From: Narthecium ossifragum
Taxonomy: Eukaryota > Streptophyta > Magnoliopsida > Dioscoreales > Nartheciaceae
Direction: 5' to 3'
DNA: 64,000 bases
Assembly (NCBI GenBank): GCA_963920575.1
Contig: OY986968.1
Location: 26,046,129-26,110,128, forward strand
A program made the translations under genes and the position numbers. The notes beneath the pieces are model-generated. The model was not told the origin of the DNA. It did not search any database and saw nothing but the letters and a program-made list of their open reading frames with translations. This document shows, in pieces, positions 24,116-36,120 of this stretch. Position 1 is the first letter of the stretch. Every line of letters begins with the position of its first letter.

Positions 24116-24649
24116 AGTTAAAACGCCAAGTAAAATTTATCAAGTGGTGTCTAATCCAACTCTCGCGCTGTATATAAACGTGTGTATGTGTGCATGACCA
24201 ACGTGTGTACTCACTTTTTTCACTTTTGAATGCTCATGTTTTGGGGAGTGATAAGTTGCCCCAGGACAAAATTTCTGGCCTCCCCCCTTATGTTAGTATT
24301 ATGTCCTCATCATCCATATAAGGTGGGCTATTCTAACGCATGCTTTACCTCAGAATATTGTATTATTTACTTACAAGAATCTATGTAAGAAGGCTAATCT
24401 TTCTCACCTCATTTTAGGCGTACGTCACATGATGAGCAAAAGTAATTAGAGTTATTGGATGGACATCATACACTTGGTTGGATAGGACGTAGACATCACT
24501 GAACAAGGTATGAAAAAAAAATTCTCGGCTACTGGAATTCCTTGAATGTTTTGTCTTGAAACCATTTCATTTCTTCATGGAGCTGTCGTCATTGTCACTG
24601 TTTAATGCGCATTCACTTGAGCCCAACAGTGGGCCTGTTCAAGTCCACT

Positions 24650-24676
24650 CGTCTGGCCCAATTCAGGCCCAACAAC
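24650..24676 (+). promoter_or_regulatory. Paired GGCCCA (site II) motifs upstream of ferrochelatase
   Basis: Two GGCCCA hexamers about 15 bases apart lie roughly 150 bases before the presumed 5'-UTR exon of the ferrochelatase gene. They fit a housekeeping-type plant promoter. Confidence 0.4.
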
Positions 24677-24819
24677 ACTCGACATTATATTTGGAATTGT
24701 GGGCTACCCCAAGAAAAGTTTCATTTGGCAACGGTGGACCCAACGACATTATATTTGCAAAATTTAGTAATTAAGGTCAACACTTTTCGAAAGGCTGTCG
24801 GCTGTTCCATGACAAGCAG

Positions 24820-25080
24820 CTAAGCTGCAAGAGGTTTGGTTTGGTTAGGTTTCGGTAACGGTGGCGCGGCTGGCGCCGCCACCGTGGAATCCTTTGCCGC
24901 GCTTTCGATCCCATTCGCCATTAATGTCAATCCTTCTTTCCCTGGAAAATTCCAACACTCAAAACCTAGCAATCTTGGACTACCGGGGAGGCGAAGAAAG
25001 CATAGAGGAATTCTTTTCCCATTGGTGCTTCTCTCGTGCCGCGCCGCCCTAATTCTTCGACTTCCACCGATTTGGACGAA
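24820..25080 (+). other. Probable non-coding first exon (5' UTR) of the ferrochelatase gene
   Basis: A GC-richer block ends at a donor (GTATGC at 25081). The next acceptor is CTTTGCAG at 25971, one base before the ferrochelatase ATG at 25973. I infer a 5'-UTR exon plus an 890-bp leader intron. The block contains an open frame but its text does not resemble the family's transit peptide. Confidence 0.5.
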
Positions 25081-25972
25081 GTATGCCATCAATCTTTCTC
25101 AAAATTTCTTCGTTTCTGTTAAAATTCTGGCTAAAATGATGACCTATTCAAATGGATCTTTGATTCGCATGCTTGTTGGGTTCATGCCATGCGTGTCGTC
25201 GGGGAGGGGTGGGAGATCTATCTTATTTTCCTTTTTTTGGGGGTTGTTTGATGGTAACTGGTGGAATTGGCATCGTGATTAGTTGTTGTTGTGGCTTTCG
25301 ATTTGTGAGTTTAGGAGTTTATGATGTATTGGGAGGTCGATGGGGGTTTTTTCCAGTGATTTCATAGGTAAACTCTGGTTTTGAGGTTATCAGTTCTTGC
25401 TTCCACGTTCACATTTCTCATGGCAATGACATTGTTGGCGCTATAGAAGTCAATGTTCCTAGGTTGGTAGTCATTTTAGCTTCCAAGGTTGAGTCTTTTG
25501 GAGAATGAGATGCTGAGCGAGGGTTTTGTTTTCTTTTTGGGGAATTTTGTTTGTCTATTGATGAAATTGGCATCTGAATACCTCATGCAAGGCCTTTGTC
25601 AACGTGGTTTAATGCATTTTTGAGTTTTAGGAACTGCAAGCGACTTTGTTCTTTGTCCTATCGTAGGTATGTGTAATTGATGTAGGGGTTTAGGGTTACC
25701 TCATTGGGAATTTCTTTCTCCTTTTTTTCCCCTCTCTGTCCAATTCTAGTGATCGTTTATGTTTGCTTGGTAGTCGAGGGGATCCCATGCGGAAGAGTTA
25801 GGGAGTTTGGGGTTTTGCGGTGGGAAGGTTCAGGCTAGATTTTATTATTATTATTACATATATTGGAGATCTTGGAGACTTTATCCTCTTTCGTTGATGA
25901 CATGACCATGGATTTCTGTTGCTAAGCATAGATCTCATGGCTAATTATCATCTATGGTGATCTCTTTGCAGA

Positions 25973-28900
25973 ATGTCTTCCAGGATGATACTCTCCAACC
26001 GTAATGCTGTGGCATTTTCGAACGGTCTGGCTAGAGGATCACAAAACAGGGTCAGATTGTCAGAGCCATCTCCTCAATTTCTTAATTTCTTAACAACTAA
26101 GAGTGGAGATTCAGTGGGGTTGCAGTTACGTCTGCCAATCCAAAAGAGGAAAAGTGTTCTGAGGACATATAGTTTTCCAGAAGCATGTACTTTTGATGGA
26201 AGTTTAGTAGGAATTTCTTCTAATGCTGATCAAGAAAGAGTTGGGGTGCTGTTACTGAACCTTGGAGGTCCGGAGACACTTAATGATGTGCAGCCATTTC
26301 TGTTCAACTTATTCGCTGATCCAGTATGTGATGCTATCTGTTTGTTTTCTGCAGTAATCACATGGGTATAGCCATGTATGGTTGATTGTCCTATATTTTG
26401 TCCATATTCTTATTCCTCATAAAATTTTGTTATGGTTTTTCCTGCTCTTGGCAGTGGATATTATAATAATTTGATAATTGGAGAGATTTTAAGTTTTCTA
26501 GAAATATTGTTCTCTATATCTCTTAGGTATCTTGTGGTTTGGGCAGCTAATCTGAGCATTAAAGAAGCCTCTGGTTACTGTATTATGTGCTATTTTGTGG
26601 TCACCATCAGGTGGTATAGCTGATTACAAGACACAGATTGATATACGTGGGACATATACTCTTCCATTATCAATGATTTCGATTTTATCTGAATCCTGAC
26701 ATTTCCTTGTTTTATAACTTGAAAACTCAAATTCTGAAGTATGGAACTTGATTTTGGCTTCAATCTTCTGATTCTAACGAATCTTGCTCTCCTGCTTTGT
26801 AGGATATAATACGGCTTCCCAGGCCATTCCAGTTTCTTCAGTGGCCATTGGCCCAACTTATATCGATTGTTAGAGCTCCAAAAAGTAAAGAGGGTTATGC
26901 TTCTATAGGTGGTGGGTCACCTCTGCGTCGGATCACGGATGAGCAGGTATGATTCTTCTTCATCCAGTTTGTCTAAGAATATGGTGAACTTACTTTTGTC
27001 AGAACTAAAAGCTTTTGACACTTAATGAGAGGATGAGGATATATTATTTGTAGTGAAGACCATCATATCTTTTGTGATGCACATATCTTTTCTTCCTTGT
27101 ATCCTGGAAAATAGTAGTAGAGTTAATTCATGATTAGTTTACATGGACAATCACATGCTGAATCTAATTAATTCTTTTTCATGAAGGCAAACGCCTTGAA
27201 AGTGGCCCTCAAGGAAAAGAAAATGGATGTAACTGTGTATGTTGGGATGCGATATTGGCATCCATTCACTGAAGAAGCCATTGATCAGGTTAGTGGTGTA
27301 TTTGTCTTTATGACGCCAAATGCTTCGACTTTTATGTGCATTTTTTCATGCTGTAATAGTGTAAGATGCAACTGATAATGTCTCCTTTACTCATCTACAT
27401 AAATTCGTTTCTATTACATTTGTTTGTCTATATGATCCCATAACTGGTTAGCATCTACAAAATGAAGGCAGTGTAAATAGTGTTCGCCAAAAACTATGTT
27501 ATGTATTTTTGAACGTAGTCAAGATTACTGTTGATCTGATTGGATTTTATAGAGACCTTGTTGTCCCGTGACAGATTAAAAAGGACAAAATTACAAGGCT
27601 CGTTGTTCTTCCACTTTATCCTCAGTTCTCTATCTCCACAACTGGGTCAAGCATCCGGCTTCTTAAGAATATTATCAGGTGCGCAATTGTTTTTTCTGTA
27701 TTACTAATTTAGTCTCTTCTGAATTTGCACATGGTTTCTCTTATACTGGAGTGAAGGAAATAGTTGGAGTTAACCTTCGCCGCCTTTCAGGGAAGATCCT
27801 CATCTTGCAAGCTTACCGATCTCTATCATTGAATCATGGTACCAGCGTGAAGGCTATATCCAGTCGCTGGCTGACTTGATAGAGAGTGAGCTATCGAGAT
27901 TTTCTGAGCCAGAACAGGTACTTTCTCCTGTGTTTTCATTTATAGTGGATTCTGTGAGGTACATGATAAATATGACCATATGCGGTCTAAAGTTTCTGAA
28001 ATTCTTCTAGGGGAGTTGAGCATACGAGGCATTTGTAACTTCTAACTAGATGGGAGTTGTGCTGACTTTCCTTGGTCTATTTTTTTATGCCTGGGATGAA
28101 CTTTTTGCTGCTTGAGAAACTTTTGGCTCTTTTGAATACTATTCTATCATGAAATGCCGAAACCGCAGGTTGCTCCAGAGGAAAGTAGTTTATTATTTTC
28201 CTTAATGCTTCCAAAGTTGTTGGGAAAATGGCATGTAAATTGTTTATATCTTAATCCCTAAACATCTTAATGCCAGAAATGATACAGAAATTTGCAGTAT
28301 CAGCTGGAAAAGATGGTATTGTTATAGCCTCGTGTTATTGCACACACGGATATAGTAACTGACACTGTTATTGAGACATACATATATTATCTGAAACATA
28401 TTATCGTGTCACGTCTAATTTTTCTTCCTAGGTAAATTCTTTTGAGTGAAGTATTTGATTATGTTTTATCATGAGTTCAATAGTGCACTTTGAGTATTTT
28501 TGGTGAGCATGTAAATCATGGATAAACAGTTCTGATATGCATTTACATGCTAGGTCATGATATTCTTCAGTGCTCATGGAGTGCCAGTTAGCTATGTGGA
28601 GAATGCAGGAGATCCTTACCAAGATCAGATGGAAGATTGTATTTGCTTGATTATGGAAGAGTTGAAATCTAGAGGAATTCCTAATAGTCACACTCTTGCT
28701 TATCAGGTAGTTTCTTGAATTTGGCTAGTTTCTTGTTCACCTACTGCTTCTGCTGAAAATTTATTCTTCAAGATCTTCAAAGACATTGACTCAGCAATTC
28801 ATTAGGATTTAACTGAAGCCCATTTTACTTTCAAGCTTTGTGATCATCTTTGTCAGCTGATCTTCATTCTGTTGATTTATGCTTTGTCAGAGTCGAGTTG

Positions 28901-29699
28901 GACCAGTTCAGTGGTTGAAGCCTTACACTGATAAAGTCTTAGTTGAGCTAGGTCAGAAAGGTGTCAAGAGTCTTCTGGCTGTTCCAATAAGGTAATTTCC
29001 TCTATCTTCATACAGCGATCATGTTTTGTGACTTCAGTTCTGCTGTACTGCAAAATGATTGATGCACCCTTCTCCTTTAGTATCTGGACCACTTTCTGTT
29101 ACCCTGTACACGAACTTGGTTGATATTGAGTCCAAAAAGAGGTCATTACCAATTTTTAAATGCTCACGAGAGTGCTGCTTTAGCAACATACTCCAGATCT
29201 GTTAGTAAGTTTCCCATATAAGCTCTTTGCCATCCTATCGTGGATCTTCAAAACTAAGCACTGGTTTTATTTTTCAACGTTGCAAGTTTCAGTGAGAGAT
29301 AATGACAAGGTTGAATACCTTCTATTTGGTAGGCATCCTCACCTGCTATGTTAGCTTTAAAGTTTTTCTTCTCTCAATTTCAGTTTCGTGAGCGAGCATA
29401 TTGAAACTCTGGAAGAAATAGATATGGAGTATAAGCACTTGGCTCTGGAATCTGGCATTGAGAACTGGGGCAGGGTTCCTGCTCTTGGGTGCAAATCTTC
29501 ATTCATCTCAGATTTGGCAGATGCTGTGATAGAAGCTCTCCCTTCTGCCTCTGCCGTTTCAACTGCTAAGGACATGTCCGGACAAGCTGACACTGATCTA
29601 GTGCAATATGCCATCAACCTGTTTTTTGGATCGATATTAGCCTTTGTTTTGCTTCTGTCGCCAAGGTTGATCTCCATCTTTAGGAATCCTCTCGTCTAA
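25973..29699 (+). CDS. Ferrochelatase, FC1-type (no CAB/LHC tail)
   Basis: Exons: 25973-26323, 26803-26946, 27187-27288, 27575-27678, 27791-27917, 28554-28706, 28891-28991, 29384-29699, giving 465 residues. The enzyme inserts ferrous iron into protoporphyrin IX, the last step of haem synthesis. The first 85 or so residues are a basic, serine-rich transit peptide. The catalytic domain follows: [13 protein letters not shown], the active-site region [15 protein letters not shown] (about 180-194), catalytic histidine about 284 in [25 protein letters not shown], and the acidic [12 protein letters not shown]. The C-terminus ends in one hydrophobic segment ([17 protein letters not shown]) instead of the chlorophyll a/b-binding (LHC) motif of plant FC2. 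It therefore looks like the FC1 isoform, expressed broadly and targeted to the plastid (mitochondrial import is debated). Confidence 0.94.
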
Positions 29700-30659
29700 T
29701 CACTCCTTGTTCTAGTGAACTACTACCGAAAAGCTTTGCCAATATCTTAGTTAGTCATCAAGTGTTGTGAAGACGGCATCCACCTCATGATATTTGGACA
29801 TAAATGGAGTGGAAAATAAATATTGCTTGCTTGTGGAGAATGTTCCTCATAAATCATTTGTATGTGTGGAAAGGGTAAATTGCATTTTAGTACTTCCAAA
29901 TTTTTGGTCAATCTATAATCCAGTAGTCAAGATAAAAAACATCGCAAAATGGCCCCTAAACTTTAAAACCTACGTAGTATTGGACCATTGGTATTGGTCT
30001 CTCCGAAGCCCTTCGATAAAAACAGGTCACATGGGAGTGGTATTCTCGATCTCGGGTTAGCCCAAATTTTCGTATAGAATGGAACTGGTCATGCACCGAA
30101 TCTTCCAGAGGAAAGCTCGCAAGAAGTGCAGGAGCTTTTTAGACCCAGGCTGGGGGTTTAGTTATCAGGTATTATGTTGATATGCATTAAACCTTCACAA
30201 ATATAATTATATAAAGAACATAATGTTTCGCCCTCATCAATACTACAGTGACTGTCGATTTCACTATCGTTGGAAATCGGTAACCGATAGAAATAATAGA
30301 CATTACTTTGATAATAGGGATGCTTTTTCACAGTTTGATGTTTGTTCATGTTCTTAAACAACAAAACTATAAAGCAGATGGTATGGCTCGTTGTCGTCGC
30401 TCTCAAGTGCCTATATATTGGGCTTTAGAGGACGACATTACAATGTTGGATAGGTTTTTGTAGTTCTCTGTAGCTCTTAATCGTTAGGCTCAACTAATCC
30501 GACACAAAAAAGGGAGGGTTTTTCCTATACATTAGTATTATGTTGATAATGAGTGAAAAGATTTGGTCAAATGGATCTAAAGTTTAGGATAAATTACCTA
30601 TTAGTACCCTATAATTTCACAAATATGTAGAATAAAGCCTTGTTTAAAACCTTTCAACT
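29700..30659. other. 3' UTR and gene-free spacer after ferrochelatase
   Basis: No gene is supported. A GGGTAAATTGCATTTTAGTAC-type segment near 29,875 recurs in altered form near 30,590, typical of dispersed DNA-transposon ends in plants. Confidence 0.45.
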
Positions 30660-31060
30660 AAGGCCCTGTTTGGTTGGGGGATAAGGCTTCCTTATCCCGG
30701 GTTAAGCCCACTTTATCCCTGCATTACAACCAAACACCATCTAATTCCGACTTTTATCCCTACTTTTATCCCCATCCCTATACTCACTTTATCCCTACTT
30801 TATCCCTACTTTTCAACCAATCATTACTACATTTTCTCTTCTTTTCAACCAATCATTATCTCATTATTCCTACTTTTTCACTTTTCAACCAATCATTATC
30901 TCATTATTCCTACTTTTCAACCAATCACATCAACTTTATCCATACTTTTTCAACTAAATATTACTAATTTATCACTACTTTTCAACAAAATACCATATAT
31001 ATTCCACTACTTATCCCATGATATCAATCCCCATTTCCTCTGATCCCGGGATAGTCCATT
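30660..31060. mobile_element. Candidate PIF/Harbinger-like MITE, only the left end clear
   Basis: GGCCCTGTTTGGTTGGGGGATAAG at 30,662 is a classic plant MITE head. Inside, a roughly 30-50-bp unit (TTTTCAACCAATCATTATCTC) repeats three to four times at 30,805-30,930. The right end is degraded near 31,030-31,060. Confidence 0.45.
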
Positions 31061-31249
31061 TCCCAAGAGTTTCATTTTCGCTTCAATATGAGACATGACC
31101 CTGAACCTATTAATAATTGTTGACGGTTTGACCAGTTTGATCCATGGATGACGTGATATTTTAAACATCCATGTGATTTTTGACTAAAGCGATCCAATCG
31201 TAAGATGTGATATGGCATAAAAATGTCATATCATCTGTCATGTCATCTG

Positions 31250-31351
31250 ATCTCTTTTTCTTGATGATGATTTGGCATTTTTATCGCCGTTCGTCACTCA
31301 ATCTCTTTTTCTAGATGATGATTTGGCATTTTTATCGCCGTTCGTCACTCA
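31250..31351. repeat. Tandem duplication, 51 bp x 2
   Basis: ATCTCTTTTTC at 31,250 recurs at 31,301, with the rest of the unit (GATGATTTGGCATTTTTATC) identical apart from one or two bases. Confidence 0.92.
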
Positions 31352-33510
31352 ATTATTGAGTGTCATGTGACATGAATAGATCACCATATAATCAGGTCTC
31401 TCTCACGCCTTCTCTCCTAATCTCTATTGATGATGTGGCATAAAAAAAGTCCACGTGGAAATCAATTATTGATCCACATTGGGTCAATATCGGTCAAAAA
31501 CTCTGTCAAAAGTGGTCAAATTGTTACATTGCTAACACCGGACCAGGCCTTAATTGAAACGAAATTAAAACTATAAGAATTTAATTGAAACATTTTAAAC
31601 AATAGAACCAAACATCTGGCCGTATACAAAGAGAGTGAGTGGAATACACGTGTCACAAATTCTTACGGTTCATTACGGTCCAGATTCATTTAACTGGATT
31701 CGGGGCCCTCAAGTAGCTACCATCTGGCCGTTCATTTCAAGGATTTCAATGAGTAAGCTTAATAGCGCCAAACAAAACGAATCCAAATCGATTTGAACAT
31801 CAATTGATCTGGATACCTAGGTTGCCGCCGGTCGCCCTCCCAGTCGCCCTCTCCGTACCAAGTTCTCGCTAGCATCGGAACTTGTCACCATGTTTCCGCC
31901 GCCCTCTGTCGCCAGTTTCACATCATCGTTGATGGCGACAATGTATCCCCTCCCATCTCTTCCTTCAAAGACATGATTGGCATCACTTTTTACGGGTCAG
32001 ATAAAACCCTAGTCTTTGTGCTCTCACTTATAATGGTGGCGTTGCAAGAGGAGAAGATGATGCCCATTGTGGTCACTCCTATTGTTTAATTTGTGTACCT
32101 TTGCCCATCCAGTTGTCTAATTGAAGACTTAAATTTAAAGCTTAACTTCACTAATATGCAAAGGATTTTGGACATCATCGATCAGTTCAAAAAAAATGTA
32201 TTTGTTGTAGTTGTTTCTAGTTGCAGGAAGTGCTGAACAAGTAGAATTTGTAATGAGTAATGACATAAGGTATGTAGAAGATCACATACCAGTGATATAA
32301 GTAGAGAGTAGATAAAGTAATGTGTGTGTCTCTTCATTTGATCAAACTATAATTGTATCATCAGCTATTAAACAATTTGGCTTGTAGCTTGTTTCAGACA
32401 TTTTAGTTTTAATGATAAATGTTGGATGTATAATAGAAGATGTGTGATGGCTACAATAGGAAGTCCTAGTCTGTAAAACAGGCACACAACATAAAAAAAC
32501 CTTGAAGCTGTGCATGCAGAAATGGAGAATGCTCGAGTGTCTTTCCCATTATCTAGTAAATTGCTTTATACAGACAATGTATCTTGTATAATAGTTTGTT
32601 ACTTACTTTGCAAGAACACTGTAGAAGTTTTATATGGGTTGATGATTACAATCCAGAAGTGAACCGTTCCTTGGAGTTTGAGTTGAACGACGTGCACAAG
32701 AGAGCATGATTATTACAATCTTGAAGTAAATCATCCTTCTCGAGTCAAGTTGAACGACTTGCACAGAGGGGAGCATGTGAATAGTTTTGTGTTGGTTAAG
32801 TTAGGTATCGAGGGTGTACTCTTGTCATTGGAATTTTGGTTATAATTGCGTTGGTGCTTTTGACTGTAATTATTACAAAGTAAGATATTGTAACTCTAAA
32901 GATACTACTTTTATATGCAGTTGGGATGTTGTTTCTTGTATTTACGGTGTTGTTTATAACTAATGTATGTTTAATTTGGGATGTTTTTTGTTAGAAGATT
33001 GTCATTGTGAATGTATATTTGTATCTTTTCCTCTATATAGTGAATTGAATGTATGATCTTTAGGTATCTTTTCCTCTATACAGTGAATTCTATGTTTCTT
33101 TGTTTGGAGTATACATGTTTGTTTTGGACTGAGTTAGGGGAGATCCTGTCAAAACATATACCAACAAATGACCTATGACTCTAAAATTGCTTCAACAACA
33201 TAACCAAATTATAAGATATGCCCAAATGACATCAACCTCAGTAGCTGCATAATAAGAAATAACCAGCAATCTCAATGTAAATAAAACTACATGTTCTCTC
33301 CACAGAGTTTAAACCAATTTCAAGACAAAAAATTAGAGCAGAGATTCCTGGTATCAGGTCACTCAAGAACAATCAACCTAGATAGAAGAGTTAAGTGTGT
33401 GAATCAGAAAATCAAAGAAAAAGATAGAAACTAGGTGATGTTGTTGTGTTCCTTTGGGGAACTTTGGAGGAGGGTCTTAGAGGAGAGAGATCACACCATC
33501 ATAATGTGTC
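31352..33510. other. Gene-free region with possible retroelement scraps
   Basis: No gene is supported. Near 32,650-32,775 a roughly 65-bp segment (GAGTTGAACGACGTGCACA) is imperfectly duplicated. It is followed by a purine-rich GAGGGGAGCA and then TGTGAATAG, which could be a polypurine tract and the start of a Copia-like LTR. This is a weak call. Confidence 0.35.
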
Positions 33511-33689
33511 TACGTCCTCGTTTGGTATGGGGTTAGCTTATTCCGGATTAAGGGATTTTGAGATTAGGAAAAGTGAGAATAAAGTAGTAATGATTACGTC
33601 GAGTAATAAAAAATAGAGTGGTAGTAGTAGGTGGCTCCCCCGATCCCCCCCAGCCCTCCGCCGACAGCCCCCCCGGATCCGGTCGCCGC

Positions 33690-34130
33690 AACCTTCTTCC
33701 CCCTTCTTCCCCGGCTCCCCGTCGTCGATCCATGCTTCCTTGGCTCCATCGTCGCTGATCCGGGCTCCCCCGTCACCGATCCGGACTCCCCGTCGCTGAT
33801 CTGGGCTCCCCGTTGCCGATCCCGCTTCCCCGTTGTCGATCCAGTCCCCCCGTCGTCGATCCGGTCCCCCCGTCGTCGATTCGCTCCCCTCGTCGTCGAT
33901 TCGCTCCCCCCATCACCGATCCGGCTTCCCCGTCGTCGATCCAAGCTTCCCCTTCGCCAATCCAAGCTCCCATGCCGCCGATCTAGTCTCCTCGTCACCG
34001 ATCCAGGCTGCCCCATCGCCGATCCAGGCTCCCCTGTCGCCAATCCAGTCTTCCCCGGCTCCCCTGTGTCGATCAAGTCTTCTCCGTCTCCCTGGTGTCG
34101 ATCAAGTCTTCCCCGTCGCTGATCTCCTCC
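33690..34130. repeat. GC-rich minisatellite, unit about 21 bp
   Basis: Variants of CCCGTCGTCGATCCGGCTCC are repeated about twenty times. Both strands stay open in more than one frame only because the unit length is near a multiple of three and stop codons are rare in the unit. I do not treat this as coding. Confidence 0.88.
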
Positions 34131-34234
34131 TGCGATAGTGACACCTTTTTTTTTTTTTTGAAAAGTAAATTATGTCTCCACTAGTTTCTTTTTGTAATTG
34201 GCAAACAAATTTTTCACAAATTATATACATGCAA

Positions 34235-34735
34235 AGTAACTAGTACAATTGCAAAAATAGTGGAAAGTAACTTGTACAAATGTAGCTTGTACACATGGAA
34301 AGTAACTTGTATAATTGCAAAGAAGTGGAAAGTAACTTGTACATGGAAAGTAACTTGTACAAATTTAGCTTGTACACATGGAAAATAACTTGTACAATTA
34401 CAAAAAGTGGAAAGTAATTTATCATGATTTCCATAATTGTTACAAGTTATTTTCCAAAAAATGGAAAGTAATTTCCAAAAATACCAAAATTGTGGCGGAG
34501 AGTAACTACCAAAATATTGGAAAGTGAATTTCCCCAAAAAGAACTGGAAAGTAATTAAAAAAAAGGAAAGTAACTACAAAAAAAAGGAAAGTAATTTTCC
34601 GCCACAATTTTGTTATTTTCGACGTCGAAGAAGTGTTACTTTCCGCCACAATTTTGCTATTTTTAGTAGTTATTTTTCAGTTTTTTTTAGTTACTTTCCA
34701 GATGTTTTGATAGTTACTTTCCACTGAGAATACGA
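34235..34735. repeat. GGAAAGTAACTTGTAC tandem array and fold-back
   Basis: Between 34,235 and 34,420 the motifs GGAAAGTAACTTGTAC and TTAGCTTGTACACATGG alternate in tandem. Further right, CAAAATTGTGGCGGAGAGTAAC (34,485-34,506) is matched by its inverse at 34,635-34,656, with an additional partial inverse copy near 34,598-34,614. This gives a potential stem-loop. Confidence 0.8.
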
Positions 34736-34799
34736 ACAATCACTGGAATACGAACAGTCACTGGGAAGGAAAGATATGCTGGGAATCTTGGAAGGGCAT

Positions 34800-35168
34800 C
34801 TTAGTAATAAAAAAAGATATTAGAGCCTAAATGCCTTAAGAAAAAGGTATCCAACCTTATGAGCAAATATTTTCTTGTCAGATGCCTAAACGTCAATTAA
34901 CTATAATTTTTTTTGGGTTGAATGATTAGTGTTATTTTATGATATCAGAGCATAGATTCTAAGTTTAAACTTTGGGTCGCGAGAACTCTAACTCACATTG
35001 GTTCGTTGCAGTGACATGCGTATGAATGGTATCATATAGGCCAAATGTAGAATTTTTCGTTTAATGTTGAGCATAATGAACCCCTATTAGGTAGATATTA
35101 GATATCTATAAATAAGCCTAAGCTTAAGGCCTTCAAATGCTTATGATATCCTCGCCTCATCTTATAAG
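34800..35168. other. Gene-free spacer with a repeated SINE/LTR-like scrap
   Basis: TTGGGTTGAATGATTAGTG and GATATCAGAGCATAGATTC near 34,915-34,965 resemble the segment at about 16,460. ATCAGAGC also resembles a methionine-tRNA primer-binding site. No full element can be delimited. Confidence 0.3.
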
Positions 35169-35530
35169 TAGGGGTGGCAATCCGGGTCATGACCCGTGAA
35201 CCCGACCCGACCCGACCCGAGTTAAACGGGTTTGGGTTTGGCATAAACGGGTTCGGGTCATAAACGGGTCGACCCGTTTATGACCCGTTTATAAACGGGT
35301 CGGGTCGGGTTGACCCGCGGGTTAGGCGAGTCAACCCGTTTACCCATTTAAAAATAAATAAAATTAAAAAATCAAAACCCTCTCTCAGCTGATGCTGATC
35401 TCAGCGGCTCAGCCTCACCCTCTCTCTGGTGATCTCAGCCTCTCTTCTTCTCCTCCTCTCCCGACCCTCTTCCTCCTCTCCCAACCCTCTTCCTCTCCTC
35501 CTTCTCCCCGACCATCCTAACCCACCGCCC

Positions 35531-36120
35531 CTCTGTTCTCCTCCTCTCCCAAGTCCCAACCCTCTCTTCCTCTCCTCCCCGGCCGCCCCTCTCTTCCTCT
35601 CCTCCCTCTCTTCTTCCCCGGCCATCCTAACCCACCCGCCACCTCCTACTTCCTCCACCTTCTCCTCTCCAACCAGCAGCGGCGCGGCCCCCTCGTCCTC
35701 CACGGCGGCGCGGCCCCCTCGTCCTCCACGACTCAGATCACGAAGCCACCGACCGCCCCTCTGTTCTCCTCCTCTCCCAAGTCCCAACCCTCTCTTCCTC
35801 TCCTCCCTCTCTTCTTCCCCGGCCATCCTAACCCACCCGCCACCTCCTACTTCCTCCACCTTCTCCTCTCCAACCAGCAGCGACGCGGCCCCCTCGTCCT
35901 CCACGGCGGCGCGGCCCCCTCGTCCTCCACGACTCAGATCACGAAGCCACCGACCGTCCCTCTGTTCTCCTCCTCTCCCAAGTCCCAACCCTCTCTTCCT
36001 CTCCTCCCTCTCTTCTTCCCCGGCCATCCTAACCCACCCGCCGCCTCCTACTTCCTCCACCTTCTCCTCTCCAACCAGCAGCGGCGTGGCCCCCCTCGTC
36101 CTCCACGGCGGCGCGGCCCC
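35531..36120. repeat. GC-rich tandem repeat, unit about 200 bp, about three copies
   Basis: CTCTGTTCTC occurs at 35,531, 35,759 and 35,960. The last two copies are 201 bp apart and nearly identical, while the first interval is about 27 bp longer because of an extra internal CT-rich segment. Confidence 0.9.

Larger units (their letters stand above)
22950..24286. mobile_element. Candidate hAT-like element, degraded
   Basis: The left edge AGTGGCGAAGCCACATATGGG with GGTGCCCCC nearby resembles the head of plant hAT elements (TGGCGGAGCCA class). The right part, GCCCCAGGACAAAATTTCTGGCC near 24,258-24,280, resembles their inverse tail, but the terminal CCGCCACTG is lost. It contains a CT microsatellite and an inserted MITE. 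No transposase frame survives. Confidence 0.35.

Noticed and set aside
24836..25282. Open frame overlapping the presumed ferrochelatase leader exon
   Set aside because: It runs past a good splice donor into intron sequence and does not resemble ferrochelatase transit peptides. Treated as 5' UTR.
33594..34122. Overlapping open frames on both strands, 100-163 codons
   Set aside because: They are translations of a 21-bp GC-rich minisatellite, with no start context and no conserved product.
34940..34965. Methionine-tRNA primer-binding-like motif (ATCAGAGC) as evidence of a full LTR retrotransposon
   Set aside because: No paired LTRs, polypurine tract or coding domains could be placed around it.
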